Below are positions 7,487 to 16,432 of a stretch of DNA of 64,000 nucleotides, piece by piece. This stretch comes from Streptomyces sp. KL109B (GTDB lineage Bacteria; Actinomycetota; Actinomycetes; Streptomycetales; Streptomycetaceae). Positions within the stretch are counted from its first letter, which is position 1. Each line of letters opens with the position of its first letter. The translations under genes and the position numbers were made by a program. The notes beneath the pieces are model-generated. The model did not search any database. It had not been told where the DNA came from and saw nothing but the letters and a program-made list of their open reading frames with translations. The stretch lies in contig NZ_JASERL010000004.1 in assembly GCF_030766935.1 (NCBI RefSeq), forward strand, positions 649,039-713,038, written 5' to 3'.

Positions 7487-8728
7487 CTACGGTTCCGTGG
7501 GCGCGGAATTGTTGCTGTCCACGGGCGGCGCCTCGTCCGAGCCCGACGTGGCCGCCCATACGCCGCCGCCGACCGCGGCGACGAGAACGAGCCCGGCCGC
7601 GCCGAGCGTGATGCGTCTGCGGCGGGTGGCGTGCCGGTTGCGGGCCGAGCCGGGGCGGGGTGAGCCGTGGGCGCGAGGGGCGCGGGCCGTGCCGCGGGCG
7701 CCGCCGGCCAGTTCGTCCGGTGCCGGGACCCTCATCGACGTATGGGTGTCGCGGTTGGAGTCCTTGGGGGCGGAGCCGGGGACCAGGGAGACGGCGCCGC
7801 GGCGGGGCTTCTCCGGGGGCTCCTGCGGGGCCTGTGCGCTCGGCTCCGGCTCCTCGTCGGGGTCGGGCTCCGTCTCCGGCTCGTCCACGTCGAGCGGGGG
7901 CAGGCCGACCAGCAGCGGCTGCAGTTCGCGCAGCCGGGTGGCGAGTTCGGAGGCGCGCAGCCGGGAGGCGGGGGCCTTGGCGAGGCACTGGATGAGCAGC
8001 TGCCACAGCTCGTCGGGGATGCCGGGGAGCGGGACCACCGTCTCCGTGACGTGCCGGCGCAGGATGGCGCCGGGGTGGCCGCCGCCGAAGGGCGTGAAGC
8101 CCGCGAGGAGTTCGTACAGGACCGTCGCGAGGGCGTAGATGTCGACGGCCGCGCGCGCGGGCAGGCCCTCGATGACCTCGGGGGCGAGGTAGTCCGGCGT
8201 ACCGATGATCTTTGTCGCGCGGGTGCGGCGCGGGGTGTCGATCAGCTTGGCGATGCCGAAGTCGGTGAGCAGCGCGGGGTGCGATCCGCCGGGGCCGAGC
8301 TCGCCCTGCATGTCCAGGAGTACGTTCTCCGGCTTGACGTCGCGGTGCACGATGCCCGCGGCGTGCGCGGCGGCGAGGCCCTCCGCGACGTCCGCGACGA
8401 TGGCGACGGCGGCCTCCGGGGGCAGCCTGCGCTCGCGCTCCAGGCGCGTCCGCAGGTCCGTGCCGCGTACGAGGTCCATGACGAGCGCCAGGTCGTTCCC
8501 GTCGACCACCAGGTCGCGGACGCCCACCACGCGCGCGTGGTCGAGGCTCAGCAGGGCGGTGCGCTCCTGGACGAAGCGGCCGACCAGTTCCTGGTCGGAG
8601 GCGAGGTCCTCGCGCAGCAGTTTGATGGCGACCGGCCCCTCGGGTCCCTCGCCCAGCCACACCGTGCCCGCACTGCCGCGCCCCAGGATCTGGTGTGCGG
8701 TGTACCGGCTGCCGATCTTCCGTGCCAA
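7487..8728 (-). CDS. pkaB: Membrane Ser/Thr protein kinase, PkaB type
   Basis: A 413-residue Hanks-type kinase. It has glycine loop GRGSAGTVWLG (16-26), ATP lysine K36 in VAIK, catalytic HRD with D130, K132 and N135 (HRDVKPENVLL), DFG at 156-158 and GTPDYLAPE in the activation segment. An acidic linker (DEPETEPDPDEEPEP) and a Ser/Arg-rich region follow. One membrane helix (about 372-393) leaves only a short outside tail, with no PASTA domain. The pairing with a second kinase immediately upstream matches S. coelicolor pkaA/pkaB. All catalytic residues are present. Confidence 0.9.
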   Translation of the reverse strand: MARKIGSRYTAHQILGRGSAGTVWLGEGPEGPVAIKLLREDLASDQELVGRFVQERTALLSLDHARVVGVRDLVVDGNDLALVMDLVRGTDLRTRLERERRLPPEAAVAIVADVAEGLAAAHAAGIVHRDVKPENVLLDMQGELGPGGSHPALLTDFGIAKLIDTPRRTRATKIIGTPDYLAPEVIEGLPARAAVDIYALATVLYELLAGFTPFGGGHPGAILRRHVTETVVPLPGIPDELWQLLIQCLAKAPASRLRASELATRLRELQPLLVGLPPLDVDEPETEPDPDEEPEPSAQAPQEPPEKPRRGAVSLVPGSAPKDSNRDTHTSMRVPAPDELAGGARGTARAPRAHGSPRPGSARNRHATRRRRITLGAAGLVLVAAVGGGVWAATSGSDEAPPVDSNNSAPTEP

Positions 8729-8852
8729 GACTGCTCCTACAGACGCGTGTTGGCGCCCAAGCTACGCGGCTCGGACGCCAACCTGCGCATCAGAGGGGGA
8801 AATCACCCGTCGGATGTCGACAAATCTCCAACGTCACGGAGAAGTTGCCGGG

Positions 8853-10523
8853 CTAGTTGCCGGTTTTGCTCCCCAGGTCGCCGATCCAGCCGGACACGGT
8901 GGAGAACCAGTCGGAGAGCTGGTCCCAGTAGCCCTTGCCGGTGCCGATCCAGTCCTGGAGCGGGGTGAACTCCCAGACGAGCCAGCTCACCACGAAGAGC
9001 ATCACGATCATGAACAGGCAGCCCTTGAGGCAGCCAAGACCCGGAATCTTCATCCGGTTCGGGCTGCGGCGGCGCGGCTCACGCGGCTCGCGCGGCTCCC
9101 TCGGGGGGCGCGCGGGCTGCTGCGGCGGCGCGTACTGCTGGGGCTGCGGCCGCTGTTGGGGCTGGGGCCGCTGCGCGTACTGCTGCGGCTGCTGTTGCTG
9201 CTGTTGTTGCTGCTGCGGCTGCGCGACCTGGCGCTGCGGGCGGCGGCGCAGCGGGTCCTGGTCCGGGGCGAGGTACTGGACCTGCGTCTGCTCGTTGCGG
9301 TCCCGCGCGGCGCGCAGCTGGTCGCCCCAGGCGTCCGGCATCTGCTGCGGCGGGCCCTGCGGCATCGGCGGCATGACGGCGGTCGGGTCGGCCGCGTCGC
9401 CGCCCTGGTCGTTGCCCTGCTGGCGCATGACGCTGGTGGCCGCGTTCGGGTCGTACGCCCCCGCCGCGGCGGCACCCGCGGCCGCGCCCGCGGCACCGGC
9501 GAGACCGGCCGCCGCCGCGTTGTTGGGCAGCACCTGCGTGGGGTCCGCGTCCGAGGTGCCGGGCGTGCCCGGAACCTGGGCCGGGGTGGGGTCCGGCGTC
9601 AGGAGCGCGCCGACGCCCTCGGCGGCGGCGATCTGCGCGCTGCTCGCGTGCACGCCGATGCCCTCGGCGACGGTGCGCAGGCCGCGTGCGAGGTTCTCCG
9701 CGCTGGGCCGTTCGTCCGGGTTCTTGCGCAGGCAGCGCTCGATGACCGTCCACAGCGGGTCCGGGACCGTGGACGGGCGGCGCGGCTCGGAGCTGAGGTG
9801 CTGGTGCAGGACTTCGAGGGCCGAGCCACCGGAGAACGGGGGCCGGCCCGTGACCAGCTCGTACAGCAGGATGCCGGCGCCGTAGACGTCGACGGCGCTG
9901 GTCTGCGGGCGGCCCTCGGCGGACTCCGGCGCCACGTAGGCGGGCGTGCCGACGAACTCGTGGGTGCGGGTCAGGCCCGGGGAGTCGGCGAGGCGGGCGA
10001 TGCCGAAGTCGGTGAGCATCGGGTACATCTCAGCAGTGCCGTCCGGGTCCCACTTCAGCAGGACGTTCGCCGGCTTCAGGTCGCGGTGCACGACGCCGTC
10101 CGCGTGCGAGGCGGCCAGCGCGTCGGCGATCTGGGCCGTCAGGAGCGCGGCGCCGACCGGCGAGAACGGGCCGTTCTCGCGCAGGTACTTGTGCAGGTCC
10201 GGGCCCTCGACGAGGTCCATCACGAGGGCGAGCAGCTCGCCCTCGACGACCAGGTCGCGGGTGCGCACGATGTTCGGGTGGGTGAGCCTCAGCAGGACGG
10301 AGCGCTCTCTCAGGAAGCGCATCACCACGTCGGCGTCGTTGGCGAGCTCCTCCTTGAGGACCTTGATCGCGACCGTCTCACCGGGCTGTCCCGCGACGGC
10401 CGCCTCCGCGCCCGCCGTCTCGCGCTGGCGGGCTCGCCAGACGGTGCCCGTGGCGCCGCGTCCGAGCGGCTCCTCGAGCAGGTACTTGCTGCCTACCGGC
10501 CGCACGTCATGCGCTCCCTGCAT
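8853..10523 (-). CDS. pkaA: Membrane Ser/Thr protein kinase, PkaA type
   Basis: A 556-residue Hanks-type kinase with glycine loop GRGATGTVWRA, ATP lysine K54, HRDLKPANV (D148, K150, N153), DFG at 172-174 and GTPAYVAPE. A long Ala/Pro linker follows. It contains a run of nine glutamines (near nt 9190-9220) and repeated QRPQPQ and PREPREPR segments. A membrane helix near 495-517 is followed by a short extracytoplasmic tail. The gene is 124 bp upstream of pkaB on the same strand and diverges from the FHA-FtsK gene, whose FHA domain could read its phosphothreonines. Confidence 0.9.
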   Translation of the reverse strand: MQGAHDVRPVGSKYLLEEPLGRGATGTVWRARQRETAGAEAAVAGQPGETVAIKVLKEELANDADVVMRFLRERSVLLRLTHPNIVRTRDLVVEGELLALVMDLVEGPDLHKYLRENGPFSPVGAALLTAQIADALAASHADGVVHRDLKPANVLLKWDPDGTAEMYPMLTDFGIARLADSPGLTRTHEFVGTPAYVAPESAEGRPQTSAVDVYGAGILLYELVTGRPPFSGGSALEVLHQHLSSEPRRPSTVPDPLWTVIERCLRKNPDERPSAENLARGLRTVAEGIGVHASSAQIAAAEGVGALLTPDPTPAQVPGTPGTSDADPTQVLPNNAAAAGLAGAAGAAAGAAAAGAYDPNAATSVMRQQGNDQGGDAADPTAVMPPMPQGPPQQMPDAWGDQLRAARDRNEQTQVQYLAPDQDPLRRRPQRQVAQPQQQQQQQQQPQQYAQRPQPQQRPQPQQYAPPQQPARPPREPREPREPRRRSPNRMKIPGLGCLKGCLFMIVMLFVVSWLVWEFTPLQDWIGTGKGYWDQLSDWFSTVSGWIGDLGSKTGN

Positions 10524-10967
10524 CGGTACTTGCTTGGGTCACCCGGTTCCGGGTGTTCCGACCCACTCTAGTGGCGGATTCCCCGGTACTGGCTGTCGAT
10601 CTTCTGTGGCCTTCGCCCCTCACCGGGACTTCTCGGCCTACCCGTGTTCGACGGAAAGACGCACGGCTGGGGCCATTGGTTGCCGAGGGGTGACGTGACC
10701 GATCTCAAGAGGTGCGCGAGCAGGCACTTTTACGGGCAGAGGCGACCAATCAAGATCACTTACGGGTGGCTGGGAATGTAATCTGCGGCCTGCAAGGCCT
10801 CGATTGAGGGTGGTGGAGGGTGACGGGCGGGCGTGTTGTCAGCGGCAGGTGCAAGGATGCTTTGCAGCACTGGCTGACGTGCCCGTGGCGGTGGGGGATC
10901 TGCGGTGGGGGACCGCGGGCCAGCCCCTCGTTTCCGGGCGCCCGCGCAGAAGGGACCGCAGGCGGCG
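10524..10967. other. Divergent intergenic region, pkaA and FHA-FtsK genes
   Basis: These 444 bp should hold the promoters of both genes. An A/T-richer part at 10735-10785 (caatcaagatcacttacggg, then tgtaat at 10777-10782) could be a plus-strand -10 region, but no good -35 is seen at the right distance. I see no RNA gene or convincing small coding frame. Confidence 0.4.
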
Positions 10968-13900
10968 ATGCAGATCCGGCTTACCGTCGTAGACCCCCTG
11001 GGCACGCGCCCCGACATGCTCGCACGGGGTGACGACACCCTCGCACGCGGTGTCGACGTGCTGGTCACGGCCCCCGCGGGCACCGCACTCGCCGCGGTCG
11101 TCTCCGGCCTGGCCACGGCCGTCGCGGGCGGCGAGCCCGGGTCCACGACCCTGTACGCGGGCACGGAGCGGCTCGACGCGCAGCGCTGCGTCCTCGGCGA
11201 GCCCCCGCTGATCGACGGCGCCGTGGTCGCGCTCGGCGCCCCCGTCGACCCGGGTCCCGAGCCGGACGACGCGGCGGCCCAGCTGCATGTGGTGGCGGGT
11301 CCTGACGCGGGCGGCGTGCACCTGCTGCACGGCGGGCAGATCCGCGTCGGCCGCTCCGCCGACGCCGACGTCTCGCTCGACGACCCGGACGTGTCACGGC
11401 TGCACTGCGCGGTGACGCTCGGCGCCGACGGCCGGATCTCGGTGGAGGACCTGGACTCGACGAACGGGACGTCGGTGGACGGCCGCCCCGTCGACACCCG
11501 TCCCGTACGCCTCTCCCCCGGCTCCCTCGTGCGCGTCGGCGAATCGGCGCTGCGGGTCTCCGTCGCGGGCGACGCGGCGCGGCCCACTCCGCTGCGCACG
11601 GCGTCGGACGGGGAGGGGCACGTACGGGTGCTGTTCGCCGAGGAGCCGACGCGGACGCCCGCGAGCGGCTCCGCCCCGGACCCCGACCCGGCCCCCGACC
11701 GGGAGACCCGGCACGCGTACGGGGACTCCGCCTGGGGCTCCGCGGGTGACACCACCGACACGGATACCGGTACCGGAACCGGCGGCGGGCAGGGCGGCTC
11801 GCGCCCCGTCGTGTCCGGGCCGGAGGGGGCCGAGGAAGCGGACGGCGCGCGGTTGGGCACTCCCGCGCGCGGCACTTCGCTGCCGCCGCGCGCCCCGCGC
11901 AAGCGCGGTGGGCTCTCGCGACTGCTGCGGCGCGGTTCCGGGCGCGACAAGCGCGCGGCGTACGACGGGTACGACGGGTACGAGGGGTACGACGGGTTCG
12001 ACGGCGCCCGCGGGCAGGACCAGCAGCACGAGATCCACGAGCCGCACGTGCTGCGCACCCCGCAGCGTGCCGCCCCCGTGACCGACCCCGCCGCCCCAGA
12101 GGCGTCCCCCGCCTCCTCCTCGTACGAGGAGGAGACCCGGCCCGTCGTCGGTGCCGCCGAGACCTGGCCGGACGCGGCCGCGCTGCTGCTCACCGCGCTC
12201 GGCCCCGGGCCGCGGCTGTGGGAGCGCGGGCCCGGCCACCCGGAGTCGCTCGCGGTGCGGCTCGGCAGCGTCGACCGGCCGGGCCCCGGCGGCGTCGGGC
12301 TGCTGCCCGCGGTGCCGGTGACCGTGGGGCTCGCGGAGGCCGGGGCGCTGGGGCTCGCTGGGCCGCGCGCGCGGCTCGCGGGGCTTGCCCGCTGCGCCAT
12401 CGCCCAGCTCGCGACGCTGCACGCGCCGGAGCGCCTGGAACTCGTCCTGATCTCGACCGACCGGGACCGGTCCCTTGAGGAGCGGGTCGAGGAATGGTCC
12501 TGGCTCGGCTGGCTGCCCCAGGTGCGTCCCGCGCACGGCCAGGACTGCCGGCTGCTGCTCGCGTACGACCGGGAGCAGGCGACGGCCCGCACGGGCGAGC
12601 TGCTGCGCCGCCTCGACGACCACGCGGCGGGGCTCCGGCCCTCGGCGCAGAGCCCGGACGAGCCGGTCGCCGCCACCGTCGTCGTGGTCGACGGCGACCC
12701 GGGGAGCGCCTCCCTTCGGGAGGCGACGGTGCGGCTGGCCGCCGAGGGGGCAGCGGCCGGGATCCATGTCGTGTGCCTGGCCGAGGCGCCCGCCGCGTCG
12801 CCCGCCTCACCGGCCACGCAGAGCTACGAGGCGGCGTGCGCCGAGAGCCCGGCGTTCCGCGCGTGCGGGGCGGTGGCGCTGCTCAGCGGCGATGTCGCGA
12901 CGACGCTGCGGCTGCACCGAGCGGCGCGGGGGCAGCTCGTCGGGCACGGCACGGTCGGCACGGCGGACGCGGTGTCGCTGGCGTGGGCGGAGCGGTTCGC
13001 GCGGGCGCTGGCTCCGTTGCGCACGGACGCGGTGGGCGGTTCCGGTGACCGGCCGGGGGCGCGGGTGTCGGCGCCGCTGCCCCAATCGGCCCGCCTCCTG
13101 GACGAGTTGGGGTTGGCGCGAGCCACGCCCGCGTCCCTGATGGCGCGTTGGGCGGCGGCCGGGGACGATCCGGACTCGCTCGGCGGCCGGGTGTGGGCGG
13201 TCCTCGGGGCCGGTCCGCGCGGCCCGCTGACCGTGGATCTCGCCGCCGACGGCCCGCACTTGCTGGTCGAGGGCCCCGCGGGCAGCGGCCGTACGGAGCT
13301 GCTGCGCTCGGTCGCCGCGTCGCTCGCCGCGGCGGAGCGGCCCGACCGGCTCGGGATGGTGCTGGTCGACGGTGCGCCGGGCGGGGAGCGCGGGGAGCGT
13401 ACGGAGGGGCTGCGGGTCTGCACGGACCTGCCGCACGTCACGACGCACCTCGCCGCCAACGATCCCGTACGGATGCGGGAGTTCGCGCAGGCGCTGACGA
13501 CGGAGCTGAAGCGGCGGGCCGAGCTGATCGGGCGTACGCACTTCTCCGAGTGGCACACGCAGCGGGCCGTTTCGGGGCGGGTCGTGTCCCAGCGGGGTGC
13601 GCCGGCCGCCGAGGGGGCGGGGGCCGGGGATGTGGATGTGCCGCCGAGTTCGACGATGCGGTTGCGGCCGGGGGCGACGCGGGAGAAGGCGGAGCCCGGT
13701 TCTCCGCTTTCTCCGCTGCCACGCCTGGTGGTCGTCGTGGACGACCTCGACGCGCTGCTCTCGCCGCCGCTCGGGTCGCCGGGGCGGCCGGCCGCCGGGT
13801 CGGTGGTGCGGGCGTTGGAGGCGGTGGCCCGGGACGGGGAGCGGCTCGGGGTGCATCTCGTCGCGGCGTTCGCCTCCGGCGGGGGCGTGGGGTGGACGGC

Positions 13901-14210
13901 GCGGCCGCGGGTCGTGCTCGACGCAGTGAGTGGCGGCAGTGAGGATCCCGCGCCGGGGCGTGGGGTGTTGCACGGGGCGGACGGGCGTGACGTGGAGGTG
14001 CAGGCGGGGCGGGTGACCGGGCGTATCCCGCGGACCGCGACGCAGCGGCCCACCGTGGTGGCGCTCGAGTGGGCGCGGATGGGCGATCCGCCGGACCGCC
14101 GCCCGGTACGTGAACTGGGGAACGGGCCCACGGACTTGGCGCTCCTGGCGAGTGCGCTGGAGCGCGCGGCCCGCTCGGTCTCCGCGTCCGAGGTCCCCTC
14201 ACTCCTCTAG
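10968..14210 (+). CDS. FHA domain-containing FtsK/SpoIIIE (EccC-like) ATPase
   Basis: A 1080-residue protein. The N-terminal part (MQIRLTVVDPLG...) resembles FHA-FtsK proteins. An FHA domain at about 104-190 contains VGRS, SRLHC and STNGT, the phosphothreonine-binding signature. A disordered Arg/Gly-rich segment holds YDGYDGYEGYDG (about 328-345). The C-terminal half is FtsK/EccC-like: the WSWLGWLPQ motif, then a P-loop GPAGSGRTELL at about 768 with Arg in place of the usual Lys, and VVVVDDLDALL (Walker B) at about 917. No membrane helices are evident. The start at 10968 is chosen because family members begin MQIRLTV. It diverges from the pkaA kinase gene. The role may be regulation of secretion or DNA movement; this is unproven. 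Confidence 0.88.
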   Translation: MQIRLTVVDPLGTRPDMLARGDDTLARGVDVLVTAPAGTALAAVVSGLATAVAGGEPGSTTLYAGTERLDAQRCVLGEPPLIDGAVVALGAPVDPGPEPDDAAAQLHVVAGPDAGGVHLLHGGQIRVGRSADADVSLDDPDVSRLHCAVTLGADGRISVEDLDSTNGTSVDGRPVDTRPVRLSPGSLVRVGESALRVSVAGDAARPTPLRTASDGEGHVRVLFAEEPTRTPASGSAPDPDPAPDRETRHAYGDSAWGSAGDTTDTDTGTGTGGGQGGSRPVVSGPEGAEEADGARLGTPARGTSLPPRAPRKRGGLSRLLRRGSGRDKRAAYDGYDGYEGYDGFDGARGQDQQHEIHEPHVLRTPQRAAPVTDPAAPEASPASSSYEEETRPVVGAAETWPDAAALLLTALGPGPRLWERGPGHPESLAVRLGSVDRPGPGGVGLLPAVPVTVGLAEAGALGLAGPRARLAGLARCAIAQLATLHAPERLELVLISTDRDRSLEERVEEWSWLGWLPQVRPAHGQDCRLLLAYDREQATARTGELLRRLDDHAAGLRPSAQSPDEPVAATVVVVDGDPGSASLREATVRLAAEGAAAGIHVVCLAEAPAASPASPATQSYEAACAESPAFRACGAVALLSGDVATTLRLHRAARGQLVGHGTVGTADAVSLAWAERFARALAPLRTDAVGGSGDRPGARVSAPLPQSARLLDELGLARATPASLMARWAAAGDDPDSLGGRVWAVLGAGPRGPLTVDLAADGPHLLVEGPAGSGRTELLRSVAASLAAAERPDRLGMVLVDGAPGGERGERTEGLRVCTDLPHVTTHLAANDPVRMREFAQALTTELKRRAELIGRTHFSEWHTQRAVSGRVVSQRGAPAAEGAGAGDVDVPPSSTMRLRPGATREKAEPGSPLSPLPRLVVVVDDLDALLSPPLGSPGRPAAGSVVRALEAVARDGERLGVHLVAAFASGGGVGWTARPRVVLDAVSGGSEDPAPGRGVLHGADGRDVEVQAGRVTGRIPRTATQRPTVVALEWARMGDPPDRRPVRELGNGPTDLALLASALERAARSVSASEVPSLL

Positions 14211-14309
14211 CCGGGCCGGGGGCGGCCCGGGTCGATCCTGTTGCGCCGCCCCGGGCCCCAGAGCCGTGCCGGGGCCGGCGCCCGTGGCCCTGAGCACGCG
14301 GCACCGTGC

Positions 14310-14357
14310 GCCGCCTTGCCCACCCTGCCGCCCAAGGCGGCAGATTGCCCAAGGCGG
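14310..14357 (+). repeat. 48-bp dispersed repeat, copy 1
   Basis: The segment starting gccgccttgcccaccctgcc is identical at 46 of 48 positions to the reverse complement of 47592-47639. It contains its own inverted repeat (ccgccttg and caaggcgg). Confidence 0.85.
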
Positions 14358-14574
14358 TTGCGGCCCACCGCGAGGGGCGGGCAGCCGTGGGGGACGGCGG
14401 GTAGCCCAAGACGGGAGCGGCCCACCGCCGGCGGTGGGCAGCCGTGGGTGAGGCGGATCGCCCACGGCGCGAGGCGGCGACCGCAACGGGTGGGGAACCG
14501 TGGGGGGACGGCGAGTAGCCCAACGCGGGAGCGGCCCACCGCTGGAAGCGGGCAGCCGTGGGGGACGGTGGGCC
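14347..14574 (+). repeat. 57-bp tandem repeat, four copies
   Basis: Units start at 14347, 14404, 14460 and 14518 (spacing 57, 56, 58), each opening with gcccaaggcgg-like sequence and containing gcggcccaccgc and gggcagccgtggg. Copies 2 and 4 are most alike; copy 3 is the most diverged. All are non-coding. Confidence 0.85.
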
Positions 14575-14624
14575 GCTCGAGCCGTGAGGCGGCGGCCGCC
14601 GGGGAGCGGGTGGGGTGGGTTATT

Positions 14625-14675
14625 GGAGCCCCTCCGGCGATTGAGGAGCGGGGGCCGGGGCGGAGCCCCGAGGCG
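14625..14675 (+). repeat. Dispersed Streptomyces intergenic repeat, copy 1
   Basis: The sequence ggagcccctccggcgattg, then aggagcgggg and cggggcggagccccg, belongs to a family also found here at 24182-24232 and 39012-39058. The terminal ggggc/gccc part can fold as a hairpin. A partial copy lies at 14763-14788. Confidence 0.85.
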
Positions 14676-14988
14676 TAGGACGTCAGGGGGTTGAGAGCCA
14701 CGGTTGGTGAGGACGCCCCCGGAGGGGGAGATGGGCGGAGGACCGCGGGAGCGAAGCACGGCGGGCCGGGGCGGAGCCCCGTTAGGCGCCACCACGGTCG
14801 GGCGCAACAGACGGGACGCGCCCCAACTACCCCCACCCACCGCCCCCTTGACGCATCACGACCCCGTCACGATCAACGGGTTTACAGGCCTGGCACCCTT
14901 GCCGGTCATCCCTGGCCGGGCGTAGACCAGTGCGCACGGGAACCGCTCAGTACGTACGTTCAGCGTTCCGGACGAGAACGGGGCAGTG

Positions 14989-16425
14989 ATGGGCAGCACT
15001 CGCAGCACTCGGCGCACTCGGCGCACTCTTCGTACACCCGCACCCAGGACCCACAGCACCCTCCGCACCCTCCGCACCCTCCGCACCACCCTCACAGGCA
15101 TCGCCATCGGCTCCCTCGCGCTCGCGCTCACCGCCTGCGGAGGCGATGACGGCGGAAACAAGGGGGACGGGAACGGCGGCGGCAAGTCGCCCGCTGCGTC
15201 CGTCAAGTTGCCGAAGCTGGACGGGAAGTCGCTGGAGATCGCCGCGGTGTGGACCGGCGACGAGCAGAAGAACTTCAAGAAGGTGCTCTCGGAGTTCGAG
15301 AAGCGGACGGGCGCGAAGGTCACCTTCGTTCCCGCTCAGGACCCGATCATCAACTTCCTGGGTTCGAAGGTGGCCGGCGGCGCCCCGCCGGACGTCGCGA
15401 TGCTGCCGCAGCCCGGCGCCATCAAGCAGGCCGTCGACAAGAAGTGGGCGAAGCCGCTGGGCGCGGACGCCCAGGCGCAGCTCAGCAAGAACTACGCCCA
15501 GGGCTGGCAGGACCTCGGCAAGGTCGCCGGCAAGCAGTACGGCGCGTACTACAAGGCCGCCAACAAGTCCCTGATCTGGTACAACGCCAAGGTTTTCGAG
15601 AACGCCGCCGCCAAGGAGCCCACCACCTGGAAGGAACTCCTCAGCACCTCGCAGGCGATCTACGACTCGGGCGTCACGCCGTTCTCCGTCGGCGGAGCCG
15701 ACGGCTGGCCGCTCACCGACTGGTTCGAGAACGTCTACCTCTCGCAGGCAGGGCCCGAGAAGTACGACCAGCTCGCCAAGCACAACATCAAGTGGACCGA
15801 CCCGTCCGTGAAGGACGCGCTCACCACTCTCGCCGAACTGTGGGGCAAGAAGGACTTCATCGCCGGCGGCAACAAGGAAGCCGTGCAGACCGAGTTCACG
15901 AAGTCGGTCGAGCAGACCTTCACCGGCGGCGAGCAGCCCAAGGGCGCCATGGTCTACGAGGGCGACTTCGTGCAGGTCAACATCCAGCAGACGAAGGCGA
16001 AGGTGGGCACGGACGCGAAGGTGTTCCCGTTCCCGGCCGTCGGCTCCGGGGACCGGCCGGTGGTCAGTGGCGGTGACGCCGCCGTGATCCTGAAGGACTC
16101 GCAGGCGGCGCAGGCCCTTGTGACGTGGCTGGCCTCGCCCGAAGCGGCCACGATCCAGGCCAAGTTGGGCGGCTACCTGTCCCCCAACAAGAACGTGGAC
16201 CTCGCCTCGTACCCGAACGCCGTGCAGCGCGAGATCGCCAAGCAACTCGTGGGCGTCGGCAACGACTTCCGCTTCGACATGTCGGACCAGACCCCGCAGG
16301 CGTTCGGCGGCACCCCCGGCAAGGGCGAGTGGAAGGCGTTGCAGGACTTCCTGATGAACCCGAAGGACGTCGCGGGTACGCAGAAGGCTCTGGAGGCCGA
16401 AGCGGCCAAGGCGTACAAGGACTGA
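14989..16425 (+). CDS. Carbohydrate ABC transporter substrate-binding lipoprotein
   Basis: A family 1 extracellular solute-binding protein of about 478 residues that delivers a sugar to the two permeases encoded downstream. The N-terminus is oddly long and repetitive (Arg/Thr/Leu repeats such as RTLRTLRTLRTT over about residues 5-37). A hydrophobic signal and the lipobox LTAC follow, so the mature protein is lipid-anchored at Cys about 51. The body shows the usual features (LEIAAVWTGDEQKNFKKVLSEFEKRTG; DVAMLPQPG). The ATG at 14989 is preferred; a GTG stands directly before it. Its stop is 7 nt before the permease gene. No ATPase gene is in the operon, so a shared MsiK-type ATPase is likely. 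The sugar is unknown. Confidence 0.93.
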   Translation: MGSTRSTRRTRRTLRTPAPRTHSTLRTLRTLRTTLTGIAIGSLALALTACGGDDGGNKGDGNGGGKSPAASVKLPKLDGKSLEIAAVWTGDEQKNFKKVLSEFEKRTGAKVTFVPAQDPIINFLGSKVAGGAPPDVAMLPQPGAIKQAVDKKWAKPLGADAQAQLSKNYAQGWQDLGKVAGKQYGAYYKAANKSLIWYNAKVFENAAAKEPTTWKELLSTSQAIYDSGVTPFSVGGADGWPLTDWFENVYLSQAGPEKYDQLAKHNIKWTDPSVKDALTTLAELWGKKDFIAGGNKEAVQTEFTKSVEQTFTGGEQPKGAMVYEGDFVQVNIQQTKAKVGTDAKVFPFPAVGSGDRPVVSGGDAAVILKDSQAAQALVTWLASPEAATIQAKLGGYLSPNKNVDLASYPNAVQREIAKQLVGVGNDFRFDMSDQTPQAFGGTPGKGEWKALQDFLMNPKDVAGTQKALEAEAAKAYKD

Positions 16426-16432
16426 CGGGGCG

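Larger units (their letters stand above)
14211..14988. other. Repeat-rich intergenic region
   Basis: Almost 780 bp without a credible gene. In order it holds a 48-bp sequence shared with 47592-47639, four copies of a 57-bp tandem repeat, a copy of a dispersed Streptomyces repeat at 14625-14675, a partial copy near 14763-14788, and the upstream region of the sugar-binding lipoprotein. The many open frames across it come from the G/C-rich repeats and lack start signals and homology I can recognise. Confidence 0.8.

Noticed and set aside
14211..14988. Insertion-sequence remnant
   Set aside because: No transposase fragment and no terminal inverted repeats with target duplication; only tandem and dispersed short repeats.
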